64,000 nt of DNA from Cohnella mopanensis (GCF_022352055.1 NZ_JAKRWM010000009.1:124001-188000); one strand, 5' to 3'. Positions 19,028-29,231 are shown, numbered from the stretch's first letter. The notes: generated from the sequence alone by a model not told the origin. Program-made: numbers and translations.

Positions 19028-20017
19028 TCACTTTCCGCTGATTTCATCGGCTAGCGCCGCGATTAGTCCGTTGCCGATAGCCGTCCGTGTTTGCCGAATG
19101 GCCGTCTTCATCGCCTTCGCATCCGAAGATCCATGTCCTTTGACGACCAATCCGTTCACGCCGAGCAATGGCGCTCCGTTATATTCATTGTAATCCATTC
19201 GATCCCTAACTCGGCGGAAACTCGGCTTAAGAAGCGCTGCCGCTATCTTCGAAATCAATGACGAGGTCAGTTCTTCGCGTAAAAGCTTGAAGATCGTCGA
19301 AGCCGCGCCCTCCAAAGATTTCAACATGATATTCCCCGAAAATCCATCGCAAACGATAATATCGCATTTCCCATCCAGCACGTCGCGGGCTTCGATGTTG
19401 CCGACGAAGTTGATTGGGGCTTCCTCGAGCAGCCCGAAGGCTACCTTCGTTAATTCGTTGCCTTTGGCGGCTTCTGTTCCGACGTTGAGCAACCCAACCC
19501 GCGGTTTAGCGATTCCATGCACCTTACTGCGATAGATACTACCCATGATCGCATATTGTAACAGGTGTTCAGGCTTCGCATCCATATTGGCGCCCATATC
19601 GAGCGCGAGCACACCGACGTTATCCAGCGTAGGGAAGATGGCTGCCAAGCCTGGACGTTCAATGCCCTTAAGCCGCCCTAAGACCAACAAGCCCAACGCC
19701 ATTAACGCGCCAGTGTTTCCCGCGGAAATCATCGCATCGGCTTGGCCTTCCTTCACTAACCGCCCAGCTACAACCATGGAGGAATTCGTCTTGCGACGAA
19801 CGGCCTTGACCGGTTCATCATCGTTCTCGATGACGTCCAGAGCGGGTTCGATAGAAATATTCGAAGGGGCGCTATTACCCAGCAAAGGCTGAAGCACTTC
19901 CGGATTACCAACCAAGATCAGATGCGTATCCGGCCATTCGGCAGCTGCAGACAAAGCGCTTTCGACTTGTGCATGGGGCGCATGGTCTCCGCCCATTGCA
20001 TCAATAGCAATCCGCAT
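19028..20017 (-). CDS. plsX: Phosphate acyltransferase PlsX
   Basis: Converts acyl-ACP to acyl-phosphate, the first step of phospholipid synthesis in Gram-positive bacteria. The 329 residues begin MRIAIDAMGGDHAP and contain the ISAGNTGALMALGL and CDGFSGNIMLKSLEG segments typical of PlsX. The ATG at 20017 follows AAAGGAGTGTAGCTC. It comes directly after fapR. Confidence 0.97.
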   Translation of the reverse strand: MRIAIDAMGGDHAPHAQVESALSAAAEWPDTHLILVGNPEVLQPLLGNSAPSNISIEPALDVIENDDEPVKAVRRKTNSSMVVAGRLVKEGQADAMISAGNTGALMALGLLVLGRLKGIERPGLAAIFPTLDNVGVLALDMGANMDAKPEHLLQYAIMGSIYRSKVHGIAKPRVGLLNVGTEAAKGNELTKVAFGLLEEAPINFVGNIEARDVLDGKCDIIVCDGFSGNIMLKSLEGAASTIFKLLREELTSSLISKIAAALLKPSFRRVRDRMDYNEYNGAPLLGVNGLVVKGHGSSDAKAMKTAIRQTRTAIGNGLIAALADEISGK

Positions 20018-20084
20018 GAGCTACACTCCTTTATGAAGTCGTTCAGAAAGTTACGCCGAAATCCGAACCTCTAAGAACTTGCAA

Positions 20085-20660
20085 TTAGGTTTTCGATTCC
20101 CCGGCGGATCTATAAATAATAAAGTTTCCTTGAAATACCATTTCCTCGCCCACATATGTAAAAACTTCAACCTTAGCTTTCCCTTTTTGCTCACCGCTTG
20201 CCCTTACATAAGCTTTGGCAATACATTTCTCCCCTAGCCTAGCAGGACGAATAAAACGGATATCCGCAGACGCTGTCAATGCGATCTCATCATTGATTAC
20301 CGCTACCGCAAGCGAGTTTGCCTGAGCGAACACATGATGTCCGCGGGCAATTCCCGAACGGGAGAAAACATGCTCCGCGCTAATCTCGAACAAAGAAATC
20401 CCGCTTTTGTCCAACTGCAAGTCAAGAATATCGCCGATGACCTCATGCAGAGGTAGAGACCGTACCGAATCGTACGAGCGCTCCGCCATTAGCTTCAATC
20501 TTTCCCTTAGTTCCGGTATCGCAAGCTCCAATCGATCCAAGCGGATCGTCTGAATGCTGACTTTCAATTGGCGTGTCAGTTCCCGGTCGGTGAGAAACGG
20601 ATTTTCGTCCAATAGCTTGCTAAGCTGTTGATGACGCTGACGTTTAGGAAGCCGCTCCAT
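20085..20660 (-). CDS. fapR: Fatty acid and phospholipid synthesis repressor FapR
   Basis: Transcription factor with an N-terminal DeoR-like helix-turn-helix (about 10-60; LTDRELTRQLKVSIQTIRLD) and a C-terminal hot-dog domain (about 75-191) that senses malonyl-CoA; ARGHHVFAQANSLAVAVIND is the conserved ligand-pocket region. About 191 residues from the ATG at 20660, close to B. subtilis FapR. It is first in the lipid gene cluster, and a FapR operator lies 70 bases upstream, indicating autoregulation of the whole operon. Confidence 0.96.
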   Translation of the reverse strand: MERLPKRQRHQQLSKLLDENPFLTDRELTRQLKVSIQTIRLDRLELAIPELRERLKLMAERSYDSVRSLPLHEVIGDILDLQLDKSGISLFEISAEHVFSRSGIARGHHVFAQANSLAVAVINDEIALTASADIRFIRPARLGEKCIAKAYVRASGEQKGKAKVEVFTYVGEEMVFQGNFIIYRSAGESKT

Positions 20661-20729
20661 ACTCACCACCGCTTTCTGTACATGTAGAGATTCCGATCCC
20701 TATTCATTGCTAATTTATATGAATAACCT

Positions 20730-20746
20730 TTAATACCAGGTGCCAA
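20730..20746. promoter_or_regulatory. FapR operator upstream of fapR
   Basis: The 17-base interrupted palindrome TTAATACCAGGTGCCAA resembles the known FapR site TTAGTACC-n-GGTACTAA, with one mismatch in one arm and two in the other. It sits between fapR and rpmF where the fapR-plsX-fab promoter must be, so binding would give malonyl-CoA-responsive control of the cluster. Confidence 0.75.
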
Positions 20747-20857
20747 TAATGGTGTAAAGAAAAACGCGCCGGTATGCAACGAACGCAAGTAACGCCATCT
20801 TCACCCGCTGTGCGGTCGAATGCGCTTCCCCGTCGTGAATCCAGACGCGTCTAAGCT

Positions 20858-21031
20858 TTATTGCTTGATGATTTCGCGTGATTTGTACGTACCGCAAACT
20901 TTACATACGCGGTGCGAAATTTTCAATTCTCCACATTGCTCGCATTTCACCATACCAGGAACTACCAACTTAAAGTGCGTCCGGCGTTTGTGTTTGCGGG
21001 CTTTCGATGTCTTCGCAAAAGGGACTGCCAT
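20858..21031 (-). CDS. rpmF: 50S ribosomal protein L32 (zinc-binding form)
   Basis: A 57-residue protein beginning [20 protein letters not shown] with two CxxC pairs (CEQC and CKVC), so it is the Zn-binding L32 form. The ATG at 21031 follows GGAGGTGGCAGCA. It lies just after yceD on the same strand, the widely conserved yceD-rpmF pair that precedes the plsX-fab cluster in many bacteria. Confidence 0.98.
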   Translation of the reverse strand: MAVPFAKTSKARKHKRRTHFKLVVPGMVKCEQCGELKISHRVCKVCGTYKSREIIKQ

Positions 21032-21083
21032 TGCTGCCACCTCCTTATCAGGTCCGAACGACGCCGCGGCACGAAACCGCAAC

Positions 21084-21602
21084 CTATTCTTTCTGAGATT
21101 TAAACCAATCCTGAAGCGCAGCCATACGGGGATCAATCTTCTCCGTATTGCAACCGCACGATTGTTCGTTCAGGTTCATCCCGCATTCCGGGCACAGCCC
21201 TTTGCAATCTTCACTGCAAAGCGGTGCGTACGGTAGTTGGACTACGAGCTCTTCCGCCAAATAAGGAGAAAGATCGATCCGCTCTTCCGTTACCGGTACG
21301 GCTTCATCATCTTCACTCAGTTCGGCTTCCCCGTTCTCGACGATTCGAAATTGTTCTTCGAACGGTACGAGCACGGTCTCATCGAATTTGTCCAGGCAGC
21401 GCGAACACTGCATGCGAACATCACAGGAGAGTTGTCCCGACACTAGAATCCGATCGTCGGCGGCTTTCGCCACCAAGTTGTATTTCATCGGTTCGAGCGG
21501 ACTGTATTCGGCGTTATTCCGAAACAATTCCTTCAGGTCGAGAGTTCCCTGTAGCTCCATCGGCTGCTGCCGAGCGACAAGCTCTTGTACTTTTAGCAAC
21601 AA
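21084..21602 (-). CDS. yceD: DUF177 protein YceD, rRNA maturation-associated
   Basis: A 172-residue YceD-family (DUF177) protein. It carries four Cys in two pairs in the C-terminal half ([15 protein letters not shown]...SCGC) and an earlier pair in [10 protein letters not shown], suggesting metal binding. YceD homologues are linked to 23S rRNA maturation and are cotranscribed with rpmF. The start is the TTG at 21602, six bases from GGAGTG; upstream in-frame codons fall inside the promoter at 21630-21659. Confidence 0.92.
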   Translation of the reverse strand: MLLKVQELVARQQPMELQGTLDLKELFRNNAEYSPLEPMKYNLVAKAADDRILVSGQLSCDVRMQCSRCLDKFDETVLVPFEEQFRIVENGEAELSEDDEAVPVTEERIDLSPYLAEELVVQLPYAPLCSEDCKGLCPECGMNLNEQSCGCNTEKIDPRMAALQDWFKSQKE

Positions 21603-21629
21603 TGATATCACTCCAAACAAACAAAAATT

Positions 21630-21659
21630 ATTATATCGAGATTCAGCATCCTTTGTCAA
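21630..21659 (-). promoter_or_regulatory. Sigma-A promoter of yceD-rpmF
   Basis: Perfect -35 TTGACA (21654-21659) and -10 TATAAT (21630-21635) hexamers on the minus strand separated by 18 bases, 28 bases upstream of the yceD start codon. Confidence 0.87.
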
Positions 21660-21768
21660 CAATTACAGAGAGTTTTCAGGTAATCTTCTCTTGCTCGCCC
21701 CGAACATGTTATATTGTGGCAAACAAATCAATCCACTCAAACGGCTTGGCCGTCATAAGGAGACTGGC

Positions 21769-23004
21769 ATGTCAACGGTCGGTGTCATTGTAGAGTATAA
21801 CCCATTACACAACGGACATCTCTATCATTTACAGCAATCCAAGAAAATAACGGGTTCCGAAAATGTAGTCGCGGTCATGAGCGGCCATTTTCTTCAACGG
21901 GGGGAACCGGCTATGGCTGACAAGTGGGCACGGACGGAAATGGCTCTGAGAGCGGGCTGCGACCTTGTCCTCGAGCTTCCGGTCGCATATAGCTCTCAGC
22001 CTGCCCAATGGTTTGCGTACGGCTCAGTGGGCATCCTGGACGCGACTGGGGTCGTCGATTCCATCTGCTTCGGCAGCGAAAGCGGTGAATTAGATTCACT
22101 GCGGCTAATGGCTTCCCTGCTAACGGACGAACCTGCGGAATTCGTCTCCCTGCTGAACGGGTACCTTAAAGAAGGAATGCCTTATCCTTCCGCTTTTACC
22201 CTTGCCGCATCAACTTATTTGGAACAGAACGGCTTAGCCGAGCATGCTTACTCGTTAACGCAGCCTAATCACACGCTAGGACTCCATTATTTAATGGCGC
22301 TGCGGAAACTTAATAGTAACATAGCCCCCTATACGCTCAAGCGGGAAAAATCAGAATACGGACAATCCGATATTACCGACGTTCGGATTGCTAGCGCGAC
22401 TGCTTTGCGTAAGCTGCTGCTAGGCGAATCCGGAGCGTTGGACCTGTTAGCCGATTATGTACCTTTTACAACGATGGAGGTTCTTAAACGCGAGATAGAC
22501 GCCGGACAGGCCCCTATCCATTGGGAACACTTCGCCAGACCTCTGTTCCACGAATTGTTCCGCCAGGATGAACGTCAGCTCTCCGCATACGCCGAAGTAA
22601 CAGAAGGACTAGAGCATCGGATTCGCGGCGTGCTTGCAGGCTTGCCCGAATATTCCGTCGCGGCGCTACTTCAAGCGTTAAAAACGAAAAGATATACGCA
22701 TACGAAGCTGCAGCGTACGTTACTTCGCGTCCTTCTCGGCCATCATAAGGAGCAACTTACCTCTCAACGATTAGCCTCGGGTATAGAATATATTCGCGTG
22801 CTCGGATTTAATGAACGCGGGCAGCGTTTGCTGCATGCCATGCGAACCAAAGCCAAAGTTCCCGTCGTCACTTCCGCTTCCAAAGGGATCTCCCCGTATT
22901 TGGCATTGGACGCTCGGGCTACAGGCATCTATTCTTTAGCCTTCCGGGATGCCGATCCATCCGCAGCCATGCGCGATTTCACCAAACCGCCCATTCGCCT
23001 CTGA
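21769..23004 (+). CDS. tmcAL: tRNA(Met) cytidine acetate ligase TmcAL (YlbM)
   Basis: ATP-dependent enzyme forming N4-acetylcytidine at the wobble base of elongator tRNA-Met from acetate. The 411-residue protein begins MSTVGVIVEYNPLHNGHLYH, the nucleotidyltransferase HxGH-type motif, followed by MSGHFLQRGEPAMADKWART; FGSESGELDSL also fits the family. Start at 21769 follows AAGGAGACTGGC, so the long in-frame extension upstream, which overlaps the yceD promoter, is not used. It is divergent from yceD and codirectional with ylbJ. Confidence 0.95.
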   Translation: MSTVGVIVEYNPLHNGHLYHLQQSKKITGSENVVAVMSGHFLQRGEPAMADKWARTEMALRAGCDLVLELPVAYSSQPAQWFAYGSVGILDATGVVDSICFGSESGELDSLRLMASLLTDEPAEFVSLLNGYLKEGMPYPSAFTLAASTYLEQNGLAEHAYSLTQPNHTLGLHYLMALRKLNSNIAPYTLKREKSEYGQSDITDVRIASATALRKLLLGESGALDLLADYVPFTTMEVLKREIDAGQAPIHWEHFARPLFHELFRQDERQLSAYAEVTEGLEHRIRGVLAGLPEYSVAALLQALKTKRYTHTKLQRTLLRVLLGHHKEQLTSQRLASGIEYIRVLGFNERGQRLLHAMRTKAKVPVVTSASKGISPYLALDARATGIYSLAFRDADPSAAMRDFTKPPIRL

Positions 23005-23104
23005 ACGGCACGTAATCTAGGCCAGAAACTCGGACGAGTTGGTCTATCCCTCCCACACGGCACGTACATTGTAATGTATTTGCGTGTTCGGGAGGCGTTG
23101 CGTT

Positions 23105-24334
23105 GTGAGTCGAATCAAGAGAAGAAGAAGATCGGCCTTCCTATCCTTATTATTAGGAACGGCCTCATTGTTAATCGTGGCCGGAATCGTTCATTCGCCC
23201 GGCGAAGCGTTTCGCGCTTCGCTGTCGGGCTTACAAGTATGGTGGCAGAACGTGTTTCCCGGTTTGCTTCCTCCGTTAATGCTCGCGGAGCTATTAGCCG
23301 CATCCGGTCTCTTGCACGGAATAGCGACGTTGGCTGAGCCGCTGACCCGCGGCTTATTTCGCTTGCCCGGGGCGTCCGGTTGGGCGATCGCCTTCGGCTG
23401 GGCTGCGGGTATTCCTGCCGGAGCCAAGGAAACCGCCCGTCTTCGGGAGAGCGGCATGATCCAAGAGGGAGACGTCGACACCGTGCTGCTCGTCTCCCAT
23501 TTGCCGAACCCTTTCGTCATCGTGCTCGTCATCGGTTGCGGTTTCCTTCAATCCCCCGAATTAGGTTGGGCGATCGCCTTCAGTTTATGGTTATCCGCTA
23601 TCGTATCCGGGTACTTATGGGCAAGAATCGCGAAGCCTCGGAAGCCCATTACCCCGGGCATCCCGCTAAGCCATCCCCGAGCCTTATTTCAGCGGGCATT
23701 AAGGACTGCCGTCGACGCGCGGATCGAAGATGCACGCCCGCTCGGCAAGCAGCTAGCGGATTCCGTAACGAATGCCGTCGCTACCTTGATGGCGATAGGC
23801 GGCCTCATGATGATGAGCGCCGTCGTCGTGCGGTTGATTCAGCTGTTTTTGCCCGGGAACGATGTATGGCTAGCCATCCCCGGTCTCTATGAAATGCACC
23901 TCGGCGCCTATGAAAGTAGCCGTTCCGCATTATTCTCGTCCGCTCCCGCGCAAGGGGCCGCCCTCCTTGCCGCGGCATTAGCCTGGAGCGGCTGGAGCGG
24001 CCTGCTGCAGGCTCGGGCAGCATTCGGGATAGAGACTCCGTTTCCTTGGGTCAGAATCGTAGCTAGCCGTCTTCTACATAGCGCATTGGCATTGGTGATC
24101 GCCTATCCGATAGCTTTAGTCTCCTTGTCCGAGCCCGTGAAAGATTGGATTACGGGAATTTGGCCTATACGATCGCCCGCGATGGAAGTATGGGTGTCGG
24201 AAGGAACGGTGCCGAGCGGCTGGGGGTTCCTAACCGTTAATCTGACGGTCGCGCTCGCAAGCTTCGGGGTATTCATTCTGCTAGCCTTGATAGCCGCGCT
24301 CATCCGTCCGAAGCCACCCGGTAAGAAAGACTAG
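23105..24334 (+). CDS. ylbJ: Sporulation integral membrane protein YlbJ
   Basis: Polytopic membrane protein of about 409 residues with at least eight hydrophobic segments and a nucleoside-transporter-gate-like fold. The blocks LQVWWQNVFPGLLPPLMLAE, FGWAAGIPAGAKETARLRE and the VSHLPNPFVI stretch match YlbJ, which belongs to the sigma-E regulon and is needed for spore cortex formation in B. subtilis. Start is a GTG at 23105 behind GGGAGG. It is 100 bases downstream of tmcAL and convergent with the anti-sigma-like gene. Confidence 0.9.
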   Translation: MSRIKRRRRSAFLSLLLGTASLLIVAGIVHSPGEAFRASLSGLQVWWQNVFPGLLPPLMLAELLAASGLLHGIATLAEPLTRGLFRLPGASGWAIAFGWAAGIPAGAKETARLRESGMIQEGDVDTVLLVSHLPNPFVIVLVIGCGFLQSPELGWAIAFSLWLSAIVSGYLWARIAKPRKPITPGIPLSHPRALFQRALRTAVDARIEDARPLGKQLADSVTNAVATLMAIGGLMMMSAVVVRLIQLFLPGNDVWLAIPGLYEMHLGAYESSRSALFSSAPAQGAALLAAALAWSGWSGLLQARAAFGIETPFPWVRIVASRLLHSALALVIAYPIALVSLSEPVKDWITGIWPIRSPAMEVWVSEGTVPSGWGFLTVNLTVALASFGVFILLALIAALIRPKPPGKKD

Positions 24335-24342
24335 TGGATAAA

Positions 24343-24377
24343 GCTAAAAGCCCCCGCTACGAAGGCGAGAGCTCTTT
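24343..24377. terminator. Possible bidirectional terminator
   Basis: Between convergent ylbJ and the DUF4179 gene lies AAAAGCCCCCGC-tacgaa-GGCGAGAGCTCTTT, an imperfect hairpin flanked by A and T runs. Pairing is interrupted by internal loops, so the call is tentative. Confidence 0.4.
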
Positions 24378-24398
24378 ATCGAATCCTTGATTATTCTC

Positions 24399-25826
24399 CT
24401 ACCGGTTTAACGGCAGTTGGATATCCAACTGCTTTTTCCGCTCATCTGACTTTATCTGATAAACGGCAACTTTCAGGCTTTCATTAGAAGGAATCGCCGG
24501 TAATTTCACCTTGTAATCATAAGAGTCTTGGCTCACGCGGGTTCGGTCGTAACGATCGAAACGGTATTGCTCGCCCTCGTCGTTCTCAAGCCACCATGCG
24601 CCGTCTTGAATATAGGGTTCCGTGCCGCGTACCTCGTATTCTATCCAAGTTTGATCTTTCTCGAATAGTATGCTCTTAAACACGATTTCTCCCGCTTCGC
24701 CTTGCTTCACCGAAATCGGGGTATCTAGGGGCAGCTCGGCATAGCTGATCTGCGGGGTACTCGCTCCATCGAAAGAACCATCCCCCCGACTTCTCATCTT
24801 ATCTACGCGATCGATGGTTCGAAGAGTAAAAGACTGTACGTCCATAGTAACGGGTGCGAATAAAGCGACGACTTTTGCCGGCTCGCCTGCCTTCTGGCTC
24901 CAGCTCATGCTGAGTGGCTCAAGACTCAGTCCGTTCGAATCCAACAGCTCGTAATCCAGTCTATGATCAACTACGATTTCACCTTTGGGGACAACCTCCC
25001 TGCCCGGAAGCATACTATCGAACATTGCCGGCTCTACAAGCTCGAACGCGACTTGGGTCGTTAACGGCGTTGTTGTCACTTCCGTAACCGCAATCCGTAT
25101 TCCATCATGTTCACGAATAAGCGGTGGATCAAATGGAGTGACGGTTACTCCTTCCGTGATTTTGACGACCGGCGTAGTAAACCACCAGTTGCCCGCGATT
25201 TTCTCCGAACGGCCGTCTTTGTTCATCGACACCTCATTGAAATGGAAATCAAGCTTAAATCGTTCAGGCAGAGGCTCGGTAGGCGTGAATTTATAGATCG
25301 TTGCCGTCATACCATCCGCAAGTGCTTTGGTGGATCCGCCCATTGACGCATTAATCTCTCGCCCGTCGGCCCGGATCATTTCCGAAGAACCCGGTATCAA
25401 TATCGTGATGTCCGAGGAATGCAAGATGCCAATCGAGAGACGAGTACCGTCATAGATCACTTGATCTAAAGTAACGGCAACCCCCTCATCCTCCACTGTC
25501 TGGTCGACCGTCGATGCAAGACCTCTCTCAACAGCATGTTGAATGCCCGCATCTCCGACCGTCTGAAAGGCCGATCCAATGACCGGAATTTGACGCAAAA
25601 CTTTCGCCATTGCCGGAGAAACGAATCCCATTGCGAATATGCCCGCGAGCAGCAAGATGACGCAAGCGCTCGCCCAAAGTATCCGTTTACGGTTAGCGCG
25701 TTTAGTCGCAAAATCCGGTAACTGGCTATACACGCCATCCATCCTGTCGCGCACAAGCGCCGGAAGGGCGATAGAGCTCGAATCCAACTCACTTTGTATT
25801 TTCCGGCCCCATAGTTGTTCATTCAT
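24399..25826 (-). CDS. DUF4179-type membrane protein, probable anti-sigma partner
   Basis: A 475-residue protein with a cytoplasmic N-terminus of about 48 residues, one membrane helix (about 49-68, WASACVILLLAGIFAMGFV) and a large extracytoplasmic part made of beta-rich segments, matching the DUF4179/DUF5643 architecture seen next to ECF sigma genes in Bacilli. Its ATG overlaps the sigma gene stop (ATGA). The layout indicates that its N-terminus sequesters the sigma factor and the outside part senses envelope conditions; this is inferred from arrangement. Confidence 0.82.
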   Translation of the reverse strand: MNEQLWGRKIQSELDSSSIALPALVRDRMDGVYSQLPDFATKRANRKRILWASACVILLLAGIFAMGFVSPAMAKVLRQIPVIGSAFQTVGDAGIQHAVERGLASTVDQTVEDEGVAVTLDQVIYDGTRLSIGILHSSDITILIPGSSEMIRADGREINASMGGSTKALADGMTATIYKFTPTEPLPERFKLDFHFNEVSMNKDGRSEKIAGNWWFTTPVVKITEGVTVTPFDPPLIREHDGIRIAVTEVTTTPLTTQVAFELVEPAMFDSMLPGREVVPKGEIVVDHRLDYELLDSNGLSLEPLSMSWSQKAGEPAKVVALFAPVTMDVQSFTLRTIDRVDKMRSRGDGSFDGASTPQISYAELPLDTPISVKQGEAGEIVFKSILFEKDQTWIEYEVRGTEPYIQDGAWWLENDEGEQYRFDRYDRTRVSQDSYDYKVKLPAIPSNESLKVAVYQIKSDERKKQLDIQLPLNR

Positions 25827-26341
25827 AAGTTTTCCGCTCCCTTCGAGAGCCTATCGTACTGAGTTCCCAATATTTCGCGCGCCTTATAAAGCCTCGACTT
25901 AATCGTCCCTTCCGGAACATTGAGTTCTTCCGCGATTTCTTTAACCGTCAAACCGCCGTAATAGTATAGGAGCACGACACTGCGTTGAGGGGCCTCCAGC
26001 CGATCCACTAGTTCCCTCAACTCGAACCGGGCATACCCCGGATCCATCATCGCCGGTTCGTATTCCGGTTGCAGGGGGACTATGTTTCGTTTCTTTTCCA
26101 GCACTCTTTTACACTCGTTGATCAAGATGCGCACGATCCATGTTTTGAGATATTCCGGATTTTTCAGACTCCGAACCGAACGGTACGCTCGAAGAGCTGT
26201 TTCCTGCATGGCGTCCGCGCAATCTTCATCCGAATGAAGAAACGCCTTTGCCGTTTGGTATAACGATAATTCCAACATTCGCATCAACCGGATGAACGCT
26301 TCCTTATCTCCTCTTCGCGCAAGCTCGACATCTCCGATCAT
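25823..26341 (-). CDS. ECF-family RNA polymerase sigma factor
   Basis: A 172-residue sigma-70 family protein with region 2 (about 22-90; DCADAMQETALRAYRSV and LKTWIVRILINECKRVL) and region 4 (about 110-160; PQRSVVLLYYYGGLTVKEIA and VPEGTIKSRLYKAREIL), without regions 1 and 3. It is most like the SigV/SigW-type group. Start taken at the ATG at 26341; a TTG two codons earlier is possible. Translationally coupled to the membrane protein that follows. An ECF-like promoter lies 62 bases upstream, suggesting autoactivation. Confidence 0.92.
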   Translation of the reverse strand: MIGDVELARRGDKEAFIRLMRMLELSLYQTAKAFLHSDEDCADAMQETALRAYRSVRSLKNPEYLKTWIVRILINECKRVLEKKRNIVPLQPEYEPAMMDPGYARFELRELVDRLEAPQRSVVLLYYYGGLTVKEIAEELNVPEGTIKSRLYKAREILGTQYDRLSKGAENL

Positions 26342-26402
26342 TTCCAAAGCCTTGTCACTCCCTTGTGGACATCATTACCCCGAATTCCAAATCGTTCAAG
26401 TA

Positions 26403-26431
26403 TTAGACCAAGGATTCATCGTTTCGGTTCA
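26403..26431 (-). promoter_or_regulatory. Candidate ECF-type autoregulated promoter
   Basis: Minus-strand TGAACC (26426-26431) and GGTCTAAT (around 26401-26408) are separated by 17 bases, close to the TGAAC/CGTC pattern of ECF-dependent promoters. It lies directly upstream of the sigma gene and just downstream of the coaD terminator. Confidence 0.5.
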
Positions 26432-26441
26432 TGACAACGAC

Positions 26442-26473
26442 AAAAAAAAGCCGAACGATAATCGTCGGCTTTC
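26442..26473 (-). terminator. Terminator of rsmD-coaD
   Basis: AAAGCCGACGATTATCGTTCGGCTTT forms a stem (AAGCCGACGAT/ATCGTTCGGCTT) followed by TTTTTTTTG on the minus strand, just past the coaD stop. Confidence 0.93.
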
Positions 26474-26489
26474 TCTTTCCATGCTTGAG

Positions 26490-27646
<1,157 letters not shown>

Positions 27647-28017
27647 AGCTGTTATAGATGAGCAAGGATGATCATAACTGGTGTAATGTTACCACAATCT
27701 CCCGTGTTACAAAAGCTTGGAATATTGACCCCGAATGGGCGTATCGCTATCCGTTAATTTTTTTCCTCGCCAACGTATATTTTCCTTGCGTAAGGTCACA
27801 ATGATAGTACCGGCGCCGAGAGGTGTCGGGGACAACCGCGGAGAAGACTTACGTTTCCCCATAAGCTCTTCGTCCGGTTTCTCCTCTCCCATGAAGGCCC
27901 TCGTCGCGAGACGGGGGTCGACTTTTTGTTTATAAACAGCTTAAAACCCTTGTTTTAATTGGGTTTATTGATTTATTTAACGCTTGAATTAAGTAACTGA
28001 GCATAGTGAATTTATAC
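27647..28017. other. Intergenic start of the accessory island
   Basis: About 370 bases upstream of rsmD. A 61-codon minus-strand frame (27707-27892) is open but its ATG lies inside a dispersed hairpin repeat (27891-27924), and I do not trust it as a gene. Otherwise AT-rich and without clear signals. Confidence 0.4.
27891..27924. repeat. Dispersed hairpin repeat, copy 1
   Basis: CCCTCGTC-gcga-GACGGGGG followed on the plus strand by TCGACTTTTTG. The same 34-base block recurs at 34341-34375 with one inserted A. The stem plus T run resembles a terminator, but no gene of matching direction ends here. Confidence 0.6.
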
Positions 28018-28098
28018 AGTTGATAGCCGATTGGTAGCTAAATTCTTCTTACCTCTTATTATCTAATCAGTTTCAACCGATATAAGGCTCTTATTATT
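28018..28098. repeat. 81-bp dispersed repeat, copy 1
   Basis: Matches 32507-32590 over most of its length (shared GCCGATTGGT, GCTAAATTCTTCTTACCTCT and GTTTCAACCGATA). In both places it follows a yolD-like sequence on the minus strand, so it is the 3' flank of a duplicated cassette. Confidence 0.75.
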
Positions 28099-28104
28099 GT
28101 AAAG

Positions 28105-28287
28105 AAGAAATCCCCGATGATTCCCTGAACCGGATCATCCCATCCCCTATCTCCACACGGTCAGTGCTACCCCAGACTCCTCATTCATCGCTTCGACAAA
28201 TCTTTCCCCAATCTCCTCTAGTATAGCTTCATTCCTCGTCGGTCACTTATCCCTGGCTTTCTTCCTTGGTTTCTCAACTGGCGGTCC
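28105..28287 (-). pseudogene. Broken yolD-like gene (second copy)
   Basis: Minus-strand translation gives PPVEKPRKKARDK, a stop, PTRNEAILEEIGERFVEAMN and later WDDPVQGII in a shifted frame. It matches the intact gene at 32603-32869 from its second residue to about its middle, with in-frame stops and at least one frameshift. It is therefore dead. It directly abuts the end of the homologous part of the gene at 28218-28523, so two once-separate SOS genes have been joined. Confidence 0.75.
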
Positions 28288-28523
28288 CAAACCTTGATCT
28301 GCCGCGTTCGGAACTCACGCCGGATCATGTTAAGATCCCGGGTGATCCCGTCCATTACGAGCTGGATAAACTGCTCGAAATGCTTTGCGAATAGATTGCC
28401 GGAACGCCTAACGTCTTCAAGAATACGATCGCACATCGTCAACATATGGGGCATCATGACATAGTCCCGGATCATTGTAAGTTCTTCGACAGTTGCGCGT
28501 TCAGCTGTTGGTGCTGCACTCAT
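28218..28523 (-). pseudogene. Truncated paralogue of the SOS-cassette protein at 35770
   Basis: A 101-codon frame starting MSAAPTAERATVEELTMIRD. Residues about 8-80 are clearly homologous to the 158-residue protein at 35770-36246 (shared EELTMIRD, PHMLTMCD, FEQFIQ, RREF/RREM and RTRQIKV). After that the frame runs through yolD remnant sequence in the wrong frame, giving an unrelated tail, and the last 60 residues of the full protein are missing. I read it as a remnant of a duplicated lesion-bypass cassette; expression cannot be excluded because the start region is intact. Confidence 0.65.
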
Positions 28524-28771
28524 GATACGACACCCGAACGCCAGAGATGTTATGAGTGCGCGATCGCCAGTTATTCCTCCCGGATTTTCCGCCTGGATCG
28601 GAATTATTAACTATCGTTGTACATGCATCATTTGACAAGCGTAGTTTCCATTAACAACCTAAAGTTTACCTAAAATTGATATATTAATGCAACTATATGT
28701 AACTTTGGATTGTCTTAGAAGTGTGATAGCTGGCCAGCTTATCAAATATGGTATTGAGAGGATGTAAGATT

Positions 28772-29221
28772 ATGAGAAAAAGAATGAAACAGCTCAGCAT
28801 CACTGTACTTACTCTTGTTATGTCACTATTCGGAGCAACATCTGCATTCGCCTATGATGGTTGGGCTGATTCAATCCCAACAGCTTACTCTCTCAATGGT
28901 CCTATTAGTGGGGTTTCAACCACTATCAATGGCTCCGATGATGTAGATTGGTTCTCTTGGACAAATGATACAGGGAAAAGTGTAAATTTCGTAGCCTCTT
29001 TGCAGTCACCTGCAGGTAAGAACTACGATCTACATGCAGTCACATATACAGGATCTTCTTATCTATCTAATGGCGCTGCAACTGATCATGGTGCTGGTGC
29101 CATCGATAGTATGGGAGGCAATCTTCCTGCAGGATGGACAATGTATTTCCAAGTTAGAGGACAAACTGGATCTGATTATTCTACAAGTCTGACTTATAAC
29201 ATCAATTTTTCTTATAGCTAA
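28772..29221 (+). CDS. Secreted protein with a PPC-like beta domain
   Basis: The 149-residue product has a signal peptide (basic MRKRMKQ, hydrophobic core, probable cleavage after TSAFA) and a mature part of about 120 residues. The segments SGVSTTINGSDDVDWFSWTN and LPAGWTMYFQVRG resemble bacterial pre-peptidase C-terminal (PPC) domains, which usually accompany secreted enzymes; here it stands alone. The start at 28772 follows AGAGGATGTAAGATT. Codon use is AT-rich compared with core genes. A strong terminator follows. Function unknown. Confidence 0.75.
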   Translation: MRKRMKQLSITVLTLVMSLFGATSAFAYDGWADSIPTAYSLNGPISGVSTTINGSDDVDWFSWTNDTGKSVNFVASLQSPAGKNYDLHAVTYTGSSYLSNGAATDHGAGAIDSMGGNLPAGWTMYFQVRGQTGSDYSTSLTYNINFSYS

Positions 29222-29231
29222 ATAACTCTAT

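Noticed and set aside
27707..27892. 61-codon basic minus-strand frame upstream of rsmD
   Set aside because: Its ATG lies in a dispersed hairpin repeat and no family is recognisable; too weak to call.
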